A stretch of DNA of 8,788 nucleotides, taken from the NCBI GenBank assembly GCA_041687575.1, contig JAWLBS010000219.1, positions 1 through 8,788 on the forward strand, given 5' to 3'. The number at the start of each line of letters is the position of its first letter. Position 1 is the stretch's first letter. A program made the position numbers and the translations under genes. Source of the DNA: JANYLN01 sp041687575. GTDB taxonomy: Bacteria; Planctomycetota; Phycisphaerae; UBA1845; JANYLN01. This document shows positions 1-5,677 of the stretch, in pieces. Below the pieces are notes generated by a model. The model was not told where the DNA came from. It saw only the letters and a program-made list of their open reading frames with translations, and made no database searches.

Positions 1-143
1 TGTTGACCCGCAATAGAAGGATGAACCGCCTCGAGGTTGGAACCACAGAATGCAGTTTTTTCTCTTGACAGGCCGCTTCTACTCATAGAAGGGCTGGCGC
101 CGCGTTGGACGGACCATAGGCGGCGGCGTGGACTGGTTGGTGC

Positions 144-1598
144 TTACACCTCGCGGACGGCCGAGGCGGCGGCGGACTCCTCCAACACCGGCTTCGCCTT
201 CTGCCCGGCAATCAGCCGCTCGCCGTCGGTGTAGCCTTCCTCCCGGCCCGCCAGCTCCTCGATCAGCCACTGCCGCAGCTGCTGCACGCGGTCCTGGGCG
301 TCGGGGTCGTCGATCAGGTCCTCCAGCTCCTGCGGATCGGCCTCGAGGTCGAAGAACTGCTCCCGGCCGGTCTGGCTGTACCAGACGAACTTGCCTTGGC
401 CGTCGGTGATGTAGTGGTTCGATCGCTCGCCGTAGGCGTGCTCGCCGTGGAGGTACTGCCGCCACGCAGGCTGCTCGCCGCGGGCAAACGGCAGCAGGCT
501 GGCGCCCTCGACCGTCTCGGGCACAGCTGCACCGCAGGCCTCCAGGATCGTCGGCATGATGTCGCGAAGCTCCACCGGGGCGTCCACCTCGCTACCCCGC
601 TGGCATGGCCAGCCCGGCGGCGGCGCGACGATCAGCGGGATCCGCGCCGAGCCCTCGTAGGGCACCGCCTTGCGGAACAGGTTGTGATCGCCCAACAGCT
701 CGCCGTGGTCGCTGGTGAACACGAAGAAGGTGTTGTTCATGGCCTCGTGCTCGGCCAGGTACTCGTACAGCCGGCCGATCTGGTGGTCGATGTGGGTGAC
801 CTGGGCGTAGTAGGCCGCGCGGGCCCGGTGGAGCTGCCGCTCGCCCATGAAGCCCTCGCCGCCGTCTACGCTCGCCTGTTTCGACTGCTGGTCGGCCCAG
901 TCGCCCATCGGCACGGGCGGGAAGGTCTGGTTGATGTACTGGTCGAAGTAGACCTGCGGCGGGTCTAGCGGCGGGTGCGGCCGGACGTACGACAGGAACA
1001 GGAAGAACGGTTTGGTCGGGTCGCGGCGGCGGAGGAAGTCGATCGCCTGCGTGGTCGCCCAGGTCGTCGGATGGACATCCTCGCCGTACTGCCACGGCCG
1101 GGCGACCCAGCTGTTGGCGTTCATGCCGTGCAGGATCATGTCGGCGTCGGCGCCGATCTTGCCCCGCAGCCAGGGCATGTAGTCGTCGACCAGGTCGTAG
1201 TTCCTCTTGGCGCGACGTTCGCCGTGGAGGTAGCCGTCGTGCAGGACCACGTTGTGAAAGCCCAGCAGGTTGCGGGCCGGGGCGACGTGCATCTTGCCGA
1301 CGGCCTGGGTGTGGTACCCGGCCGCCGCCATCTCGCCCGCCAGCATGTGCGGGTAGCGCCACTCGATGTGGTCCTGGTAGCCCACGCGCCCGTGGGTGCG
1401 GGGCGTCTGGCCGGTCATCAGCCCCGCCCGTGCGGCGATGCACGAGGGCACGGCGGTGTAGGCACTGTTGAACCGGACGCCGCGGCTGGCCATCTGATCG
1501 AGGTGAGGCGTCTCGACGACGGGGTGACCATAGCAGCCGAGGGCGTCGCCCCGGAGCTGGTCGCACATGATCAGGACGACATTGGGACGGTCAGGCAT
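144..1598 (-). CDS. Formylglycine-dependent sulfatase / phosphonate monoester hydrolase-like
   Basis: This 484-residue alkaline-phosphatase-superfamily enzyme probably hydrolyses a sulfate ester or a related phosphonate/phosphate ester. The N-terminus MPDRPNVVLIMCDQLRGDAL is the usual first strand, with metal ligand D12 and Q13. C53 lies in C-I-A-A-R followed by GLMTG, which fits the (C/S)-x-(P/A)-x-R formylglycine motif. Further active-site candidates are K102 and H104 (GKMH), H208 (RPHPP), D297-H298-G299 and K310. The C-terminal subdomain (about 360-450) ends in the family motif FFDLEADPQELEDL. The D-Q and D-H pairs recall phosphonate monoester hydrolases and choline-sulfatase-like enzymes more than classical arylsulfatases (D-D and D-N); this is from recall, so the substrate is unknown. 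There is no signal peptide, so it is probably cytoplasmic. I chose the ATG at 1598 because GGAGGA lies 7 nt upstream; the longer frame to 1757 reads through repeat DNA. No maturase gene is in view. Confidence 0.93.
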   Translation of the reverse strand: MPDRPNVVLIMCDQLRGDALGCYGHPVVETPHLDQMASRGVRFNSAYTAVPSCIAARAGLMTGQTPRTHGRVGYQDHIEWRYPHMLAGEMAAAGYHTQAVGKMHVAPARNLLGFHNVVLHDGYLHGERRAKRNYDLVDDYMPWLRGKIGADADMILHGMNANSWVARPWQYGEDVHPTTWATTQAIDFLRRRDPTKPFFLFLSYVRPHPPLDPPQVYFDQYINQTFPPVPMGDWADQQSKQASVDGGEGFMGERQLHRARAAYYAQVTHIDHQIGRLYEYLAEHEAMNNTFFVFTSDHGELLGDHNLFRKAVPYEGSARIPLIVAPPPGWPCQRGSEVDAPVELRDIMPTILEACGAAVPETVEGASLLPFARGEQPAWRQYLHGEHAYGERSNHYITDGQGKFVWYSQTGREQFFDLEADPQELEDLIDDPDAQDRVQQLRQWLIEELAGREEGYTDGERLIAGQKAKPVLEESAAASAVREV

Positions 1599-1605
1599 CG
1601 GTAAG

Positions 1606-1611
1606 TCCTCC
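1606..1611 (-). promoter_or_regulatory. Shine-Dalgarno site that fixes the sulfatase start
   Basis: On the minus strand this reads GGAGGA, 7 nt before the ATG at 1598. It decides against the 53-codon-longer frame beginning at 1757, whose extra codons run through the repeat island and lie ahead of the conserved first beta strand. Confidence 0.8.
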
Positions 1612-1700
1612 GCTCGCGCAATTGTCTGAACTGCAGCCCCCAATGTACCGCCATGCAGGCGGGAGCACCAGATGGCCGCCGCACAACGGATGGAGGTGGC

Positions 1701-1720
1701 CAGATGCCAGTTGCCAGCGA
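1701..1720. repeat. Degenerate CAGNNGC heptamer repeats
   Basis: CAGATGC (1701-1707) and CAGTTGC (1708-1714) are followed by the variant CAGCGA and preceded by AGGTGGC (1694-1700). This is a decayed version of the four-unit heptamer array at 7798-7825. Confidence 0.5.
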
Positions 1721-1735
1721 ACGACAACGGCTTTC

Positions 1736-1764
1736 CGCAGATTTCGCAGATTGACACAGATTGA
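1736..1764. repeat. CGCAGATT decamer array, copy 1
   Basis: Three near-identical units run head to tail: CGCAGATTT, CGCAGATTGA and CACAGATTGA, followed by ACAAC. A matching array, also followed by AACAAC, lies at 7853-7880 about 6.1 kb away, beside a different gene. Confidence 0.75.
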
Positions 1765-1773
1765 ACAACGGCA

Positions 1774-1787
1774 GGGGTCAGGGGTCA
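1774..1787. repeat. GGGGTCA heptamer, two tandem copies
   Basis: GGGGTCA occurs twice in direct succession, immediately after the decamer array. It is short, and counts as part of the island's repeat mosaic rather than as an independent element. Confidence 0.5.
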
Positions 1788-1823
1788 GTGAACAACCACG
1801 GCAACGACAAAGACCATATCAGC

Positions 1824-1854
1824 CACGGATGAACGCGGATGAAACGCGGATGAA
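1824..1854. repeat. CGCGGATGAA decamer array
   Basis: CACGGATGAA, CGCGGATGAAA and CGCGGATGAA follow one another. The period of 10-11 bp resembles the neighbouring CGCAGATT array, but the unit sequence differs. Similar CACGGATGAA strings are familiar to me from intergenic DNA of several bacterial phyla; that is recall, not a search. It has no counterpart in the island at 7798-7960. Confidence 0.7.
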
Positions 1855-1933
1855 CGACAACGACAGATGCAGGGCGGCTGCGCCGGCCACAGTCCCGCCA
1901 GGGGCGGAGGAATTCATCGGACGCCACGGGTGC

Positions 1934-1996
1934 CACGGCCCTGCGACCTCGTCACGACGTAGCCGTCGTTTGACGAAGCCGGGGAGCAGGGCTGTG
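1934..1996. repeat. Long two-part inverted repeat downstream of the beta-helix gene
   Basis: The outer arms CACGGCCCTGC (1934-1944) and GCAGGGCTGTG (1986-1996) pair over 11 bp with one G-U. Inside, CGTCACGACG (1950-1959) pairs with CGTCGTTTGACG (1964-1975) over 10 bp with a 2-nt bulge and a TAGC loop. It begins 40 nt after the beta-helix stop in the direction of transcription. There is no T-run, so it may be a REP-like element or an RNA 3'-end stabiliser rather than a simple terminator. Confidence 0.6.
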
Positions 1997-2036
1997 CTGC
2001 AGGGTGGGCTCGGCGCTGAATGCAGGGGCCGCGGTC

Positions 2037-3428
2037 TCAGGTGTTCCAGTTGGCTGCCAGGGTCAGCAGATCGAGGGCGTTGATGGTGCCGTCGCCATTG
2101 AAGTCGGCGGCGACGTCGAAGCCGGGGTCGCCCTCGCTCAGGTTCCAGGTGTGGGCCATGCGCAACAGGTCCACAACGTTGACGTGGCCGTCGCCGTCGA
2201 TGTCGCCGGGGACACGATATTCGTCGGCGCCCATGTCCGGCAAGTCACCGCGAACCTGGCCGTCGATGTCGTAGGGGACCTCGTCCAGCACGACAGCCGC
2301 GTCGATCGCTCCGATTGCCGCGGCGGTCAGGTGCAGATCGCCGCCGGCTGGATCAACGAACCACGACGGATCCACGGGGCTGATGCTGTGGACGATGTTT
2401 CCCATCGCCGCGACGGCCGCATGGCTCCAGTCGCCGCTGGACAGGTCGTTGATACCGCCGCGGATGATGTTGTTGCGCATGTCGAGGTTGGTGGTCAGGC
2501 CTTCCCCCGGCTCGTCGAAGATCTGCACGGTCCGCCAGTAGCCGGCATTGTCGCTGTAGATGGTATTGTTGTAGACCTTGAAGTCCTTGGTGTTGTCGAG
2601 TTCCAGGGCCCAATCGTAGGTCTCGCCCCTGCGGATGATCATGTTGTTGGCGATCAGCCCGCCGACCGCATGCCAGGGCGCCACGTGCGAATTGTTCGGC
2701 CCGGACGGGTTGCCGATCGAGATGCCGTGGCCGCAGCGGATGATCGTGTTGTTTTCGATCGTCACGTTCGACACGCCGTTCCACAGGAAGATGCCCGCGC
2801 GGCCGCCGCCGGTGGCGCCGCGGATGTTGACGGCCGTGCAGTTGCGGATGGTCCAGTCGTGGATGTGCATGCAGTCCATGCCACCGATGTAGTTGTACTC
2901 ATCGACCGAGTGGCCGTACCGCGGCAGGTACTCCTCGGTCTGCTCCATCCAGAGGTTGTCGATCAGGACGTTGTAGGACTCCCCGCCGCTGCCTTTGACG
3001 TGGCGTTCGCCGCAGTTGATCGTCTTGCAGTTGCGGACGACGATGTTGTCGGTGCCGGTGATGTGGATGCCGTGGTGCCAGAAGTCGCGGATCGTCAGGT
3101 TGTGCAGCTGAATGCCATTGGCGGCCGCCCAGAAGCCTTCGCGAACGCCGCTGTTGACGTTCATGCCATTGCCGTAGAGTACCACGTCGTCGCGGTTGCC
3201 GGTCGCGCCGCGGAAGATCAGGTTGGGCGTGGTGATGTACAGGTTGTTCGTTACGTGGTACTGCCCTGCCGCAATAACGATCTCGTCGCCGGGACTGGCG
3301 TTCAAGGCAGCGGTGCGAAGCGCGGAAAACGTCGAAACGTTCCAGGTGGCGGCCTGGACAGTCGCAGTCGTCGCAAGAAGCAGGCACCCGATGAGCACCA
3401 GGGACAGCGAATGGAACCGGCGGGACAT
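2037..3428 (-). CDS. Secreted right-handed beta-helix protein with C-terminal dockerin-like repeats
   Basis: This is a 463-residue exported protein. Residues 1-26 form a signal peptide (basic MSRRF, a hydrophobic stretch, then ATVQA before ATWNV). LIGC at 12-15 also resembles a lipobox, so a lipoprotein is possible. Residues about 35-380 show parallel beta-helix rungs, with repeated phrases such as VTIENNTIIRCGHGI, FKVYNNTIY and LDMRNNIIRGG. Residues 386-404 carry the D-x-x-G-x-x-R...DMGADEY motif that often closes such helices. Residues 407-463 hold two EF-like loops, DIDGDGHVNVVDLL and DFNGDGTINALDLL, each followed by a W-N turn, as in type I dockerins. The fold suggests polysaccharide binding or cleavage, but I recognise no catalytic set, and the substrate is unknown. 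The ATG at 3428 is supported by AGGAGG 6 nt upstream and by the signal peptide; the frame extending to 3500 is less likely. Confidence 0.9.
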   Translation of the reverse strand: MSRRFHSLSLVLIGCLLLATTATVQAATWNVSTFSALRTAALNASPGDEIVIAAGQYHVTNNLYITTPNLIFRGATGNRDDVVLYGNGMNVNSGVREGFWAAANGIQLHNLTIRDFWHHGIHITGTDNIVVRNCKTINCGERHVKGSGGESYNVLIDNLWMEQTEEYLPRYGHSVDEYNYIGGMDCMHIHDWTIRNCTAVNIRGATGGGRAGIFLWNGVSNVTIENNTIIRCGHGISIGNPSGPNNSHVAPWHAVGGLIANNMIIRRGETYDWALELDNTKDFKVYNNTIYSDNAGYWRTVQIFDEPGEGLTTNLDMRNNIIRGGINDLSSGDWSHAAVAAMGNIVHSISPVDPSWFVDPAGGDLHLTAAAIGAIDAAVVLDEVPYDIDGQVRGDLPDMGADEYRVPGDIDGDGHVNVVDLLRMAHTWNLSEGDPGFDVAADFNGDGTINALDLLTLAANWNT

Positions 3429-3434
3429 GTCGAG

Positions 3435-3440
3435 CCTCCT
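3435..3440 (-). promoter_or_regulatory. Shine-Dalgarno site that fixes the beta-helix start
   Basis: AGGAGG on the minus strand lies 6 nt before the ATG at 3428, which is directly followed by a signal peptide. It rules out the upstream in-frame start at 3500. Confidence 0.8.
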
Positions 3441-3498
3441 CTGCAAGTCGTTTACGGGTCCGCCATGTCGCAATGACCCTGGCGGATGCATCAGGCCC

Positions 3499-3527
3499 AT
3501 CGTAGCAGAATGGGAGGCCGGATACTA
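3499..3527 (-). promoter_or_regulatory. Weak candidate promoter for the beta-helix gene
   Basis: On the minus strand an extended -10 reads TGCTACGAT (TACGAT at 3499-3504). The hexamer 17 bp upstream, TAGTAT (3522-3527), is a poor -35. The gene could instead be read through from the pseudo-receiver gene, which ends at 3551, since no clear terminator separates them. Confidence 0.25.
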
Positions 3528-3550
3528 CCGTATTTGGCCGCTGGCGTCGT

Positions 3551-4213
3551 TCAGCCGTTGGCCTTGCGGAGCCTCTTGTACTGGATCACCGCGTCGCAGG
3601 CCTTGTAGTCGCCGGTGCAGTAGTCGCGCAAGTGCTCGTAGTAGACGTATTCCTCGAGGCCGACGGCCTGGCGGATCGGGCAGCGGAGGCAGACCCGCGG
3701 CTCGCTCTTTTCGTTCATGCCGGTGATGACCGAGCGAATCAGCACGCGGTTGGCCCCGGCCGGGCACTTCATCTCGCGGTGGAGCCTGGCGACCAGCTCG
3801 GTGAGGTTGACGCCCTTTTCCTCGTCGGTGATGGACGGCCCGCCGCTGTTTTTCTCGCTGGCGTGCGTCTGGGCCTTTTCGATGGCCGATCGGACGTCGT
3901 CATAGCGGATGGGTATGGTCAGATAAGTGCGCACGCCGATCTGCCAGGCCTCGTTCTCCAGGGGGGTGCCGCGCCGGGGAAGCACGACGATCGTGGGGAC
4001 ATGGATCTGGCTCCGCTTCATCAGGCGGAGGATCTCCATCCCGGTCTTGTCTTTCGTGTCGACGCGGACGATCGCCAGGTCCGGCTTCGACTCGGTCAGG
4101 GTCTGGGTGGCGGTCTTGTAGTTCTTGGCCGAGGCGACCTCGTATCCCTTGAGGCAGGCCTCCAGCAGTTGACGCTCGTTCTTGTCGGGACAGACCAGCA
4201 CGACTTTGGCCAC
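3551..4213 (-). CDS. Degenerate receiver-domain protein with cysteine-rich C-terminal region
   Basis: This 220-residue protein is probably cytoplasmic and of unknown role. Residues 1-115 follow the CheY-like fold: VVLVCPDKNE, then PDLAIVRVD, PTIVVLP, and YLTIPI. The residues needed for phosphotransfer are missing: the expected phospho-Asp is R50 (D52 is two positions off), the Thr/Ser position is P79, and the Lys before the conserved Pro is I100. This points to a pseudo-receiver working through protein contacts or another signal. A linker (116-135) leads to a region with C150, C175-x-x-C178, C199 and C206, in the phrases RVCLRCPIRQAVG and YCTGDYKAC, which could bind zinc or an Fe-S cluster; I do not recognise a named domain. 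There is no DNA-binding motif or kinase domain. The start is GTG at 4213, with AGGAGG 6 nt upstream and a strong promoter. The next gene on the strand is 122 nt away. Confidence 0.85.
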   Translation of the reverse strand: MAKVVLVCPDKNERQLLEACLKGYEVASAKNYKTATQTLTESKPDLAIVRVDTKDKTGMEILRLMKRSQIHVPTIVVLPRRGTPLENEAWQIGVRTYLTIPIRYDDVRSAIEKAQTHASEKNSGGPSITDEEKGVNLTELVARLHREMKCPAGANRVLIRSVITGMNEKSEPRVCLRCPIRQAVGLEEYVYYEHLRDYCTGDYKACDAVIQYKRLRKANG

Positions 4214-4259
4214 TGTTCGCCTCCTGTTGGCTGTGGAGTGTTACTCTCGTGTGCATCTG

Positions 4260-4289
4260 ATTATACGACAATCACTAATGAAACGTTAA
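4260..4289 (-). promoter_or_regulatory. Sigma-70-type promoter of the pseudo-receiver gene
   Basis: On the minus strand a perfect TATAAT (4260-4265) lies 18 bp after TTAACG (4284-4289), which matches TTGACA at four of six positions. The predicted transcript begins near 4252, about 40 nt before the GTG start and just upstream of the AGGAGG site. The AT-rich stretch stands out against the GC-rich surroundings. Confidence 0.65.
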
Positions 4290-4340
4290 TCTTTTTAGGG
4301 GGGTGACGGGAAAGCGTCTGACGGGCCTTGGCGGCCGGGC

Positions 4341-4385
4341 AAAAAAAGACTCCGCCGCTGCGCCTGGAGGGCGTGCGGCGGAGTC
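4341..4385 (-). terminator. Intrinsic terminator of asd
   Basis: Read on the minus strand, GACTCCGCCGC..GCGGCGGAGTC forms a perfect 11-bp stem (4375-4385 with 4348-4358), with a further inner stem of about five pairs, followed at once by seven T residues (4347-4341). It lies 72 nt after the asd stop. The plus strand lacks a T-run after the stem, so it acts for asd only. Confidence 0.92.
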
Positions 4386-4457
4386 GTAATCTACTGTGGC
4401 AGCTGGAAACGGCGGGGGTCCGCTGCGATTCGCCGGCCCGGTGTCGCCGGGGGCGTC

Positions 4458-5480
4458 TTACGCCTTGACCAGGCCCATTTCCAGGATCTTTTCGGCGATC
4501 TGGACGGCGTTGAGGGCGGCGCCTTTGCGGAGCTGGTCGCCGCAGACGAACAGGCACAGGCCGCGGTTGTCCGGCACGGTCGGGTCCATGCGGATGCGCC
4601 CTACCAGCACGTCATCCTGGCCGCTGGCGTCGATCGGCATGGGGAAGTAGTTGTTCGCGCGGTCGTCGACGATCTTGAGGCCCTGGCCGCGGCAGATCAG
4701 GTCGCGCGCTTCCTGCTCGGTGATCGGCCTGGTCAGCGTCAGGTTCATCGACTCGCTGTGGGCCCGCAGGACCGGCACGCGGACGCAGGTCGGGCAGACC
4801 TGGATGTCCGGGTCGTGGAAGATCTTGCGGGTCTCGTGGACCATCTTGGTCTCTTCGCCGTTAAAGCCGTCCGGGCCGATGTCGCTGTTGTGGCTGAACA
4901 GATTGAACCCCGTGATATGGGGCAGGACCTTCGGTTCGGGCTTTTTGCCAGCCAGCACGTCGCGGCTCTGCTGCTCCATGTCCAGCATGGCCTGGTAGCC
5001 GGCCCCGCTGACGGCCTGGTAGGTGCTGACGATGACCCGCTGGATCCGGTTGGCCTGGTGGATCGGCCAGAGCGGCACGAGCATGATGATCGTCGAGCAG
5101 TTCGGGTTGGCGATGATGCCCTTGTGGCTGGTCATGTCCTGGGGGTTGATCTCGGGCACGACCAGGGGCACGTCGGGATCCATGCGGAAGGCCGAGGAAT
5201 TATCGACGACGATCGCGCCGGCCGCGGCGGCGATCCGGGCGAACGTCTTGCTGATCGAGCCGCCCGCGCTGAACAGGGCCAGGTCGACGCCCTCGAAGCT
5301 CTTGTCCGTCAGTTCCTGGACCGTGTGCTCCGTGCCGCCGAAGGTGATTTTCTTACCGGCCGAGCGGGCGGATGCGAGCATGACAACGTCCTGCATGGGC
5401 AATTTGCGCTGCTGCAGGATGTTGATGAAGTCCTGGCCGACGGCCCCGGTAGCGCCTACAATGGCCACGCGCTTGAACAT
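4458..5480 (-). CDS. asd: Aspartate-semialdehyde dehydrogenase
   Basis: This cytoplasmic enzyme reduces L-aspartyl-4-phosphate with NADPH to aspartate-4-semialdehyde, the branch point to diaminopimelate/lysine, threonine and methionine. Its 340 residues match the usual family length. The nucleotide-binding loop VAIVGATGAVG is at 5-15, and SSAFRM at 95-100 carries substrate-binding R99. The catalytic cysteine is C128 in ANPNCST, with Q155 in TYQAVSGAG. The C-terminal catalytic part has R239 and the general base H241 in RVPVLRAHSES. Nothing essential is missing. The ATG at 5480 is preceded by GAGGAG 9 nt upstream. The gene is divergent from purA, ends at its own terminator, and appears monocistronic. 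The neighbouring uppS is also needed for peptidoglycan, but this closeness need not be functional. Confidence 0.97.
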   Translation of the reverse strand: MFKRVAIVGATGAVGQDFINILQQRKLPMQDVVMLASARSAGKKITFGGTEHTVQELTDKSFEGVDLALFSAGGSISKTFARIAAAAGAIVVDNSSAFRMDPDVPLVVPEINPQDMTSHKGIIANPNCSTIIMLVPLWPIHQANRIQRVIVSTYQAVSGAGYQAMLDMEQQSRDVLAGKKPEPKVLPHITGFNLFSHNSDIGPDGFNGEETKMVHETRKIFHDPDIQVCPTCVRVPVLRAHSESMNLTLTRPITEQEARDLICRGQGLKIVDDRANNYFPMPIDASGQDDVLVGRIRMDPTVPDNRGLCLFVCGDQLRKGAALNAVQIAEKILEMGLVKA

Positions 5481-5535
5481 GTGGGGGGTCTCCTCAAGGG
5501 CTAGAAGTCTTTGCGATCAAATTTACAGCCCGAAT

Positions 5536-5563
5536 AGTATACCCGCAGGGACCTGCGAAGCAA
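5536..5563 (-). promoter_or_regulatory. Candidate asd promoter with a palindrome in the spacer
   Basis: On the minus strand TATACT (5536-5541) lies 16 bp after TTGCTT (5558-5563). The -10 matches five of six consensus positions and the -35 three. The spacer contains the perfect inverted repeat CGCAGG-GA-CCTGCG (5544-5557), placed where a repressor could compete with RNA polymerase. Confidence 0.45.
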
Positions 5564-5576
5564 ATGCACCGCGCGG

Positions 5577-5605
5577 TTGAATATTGCCACCTGATGGGCT
5601 AGGCT
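5577..5605 (+). promoter_or_regulatory. Weak candidate promoter for purA-uppS
   Basis: TTGAAT (5577-5582) is 17 bp before TAGGCT (5600-5605). The -35 matches four of six positions and the -10 only three. It would sit back to back with the asd promoter, the two -35 boxes 13 bp apart, and leave a leader of about 65 nt before purA. Confidence 0.3.
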
Positions 5606-5677
5606 AATGGGGTTTTGTGGCTTCGGCGGGCAGCCGGGGCCTTCCGACCGTTGGACCCGTAGCGAGCACATACGAAC

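Larger units (their letters stand above)
1599..2036. other. Repeat-rich intergenic island 1
   Basis: These 438 bp lie between the start of the sulfatase gene and the stop of the beta-helix gene, both on the minus strand. I see no credible gene. The stretch holds degenerate heptamers (about 1694-1720), a CGCAGATT decamer array (1736-1764), two GGGGTCA units (1774-1787), a CGCGGATGAA array (1824-1854), a GC-rich tract (1870-1910) and a long two-part inverted repeat (1934-1996). The sulfatase promoter should lie here, but no convincing pair of -35 and -10 boxes was found. Confidence 0.7.

Noticed and set aside
65..91. TTGACA followed by TAGAAG as a plus-strand promoter, and the CTTCTA/TAGAAG hairpin (76-91) as the sulfatase terminator
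   Set aside because: The -10 is poor and the spacing only 15 bp, and it would transcribe antisense into the sulfatase. The hairpin has a 6-bp stem and is followed by A, not T, residues in the sulfatase direction.
1599..1757. 53-codon N-terminal extension of the sulfatase containing a CxxC string (ICEICGKP)
   Set aside because: It is the decamer repeat CGCAGATT read in frame, lies upstream of a good Shine-Dalgarno site and precedes the conserved first strand; not a zinc motif.
1736..1854. CRISPR array
   Set aside because: Units are about 10 bp with no spacers; the repeats are contiguous and degenerate.
2004..3476. 490-codon open frame on the plus strand
   Set aside because: It is antisense to the beta-helix gene, is rich in Val/Asp/Ala without motifs, and has no signal peptide or ribosome site.
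3494..3519. Inverted repeat GGCCCAT..ATGGGAGGCC as a terminator of the pseudo-receiver gene
   Set aside because: Only five clean base pairs and no T-run; it overlaps the possible beta-helix promoter.
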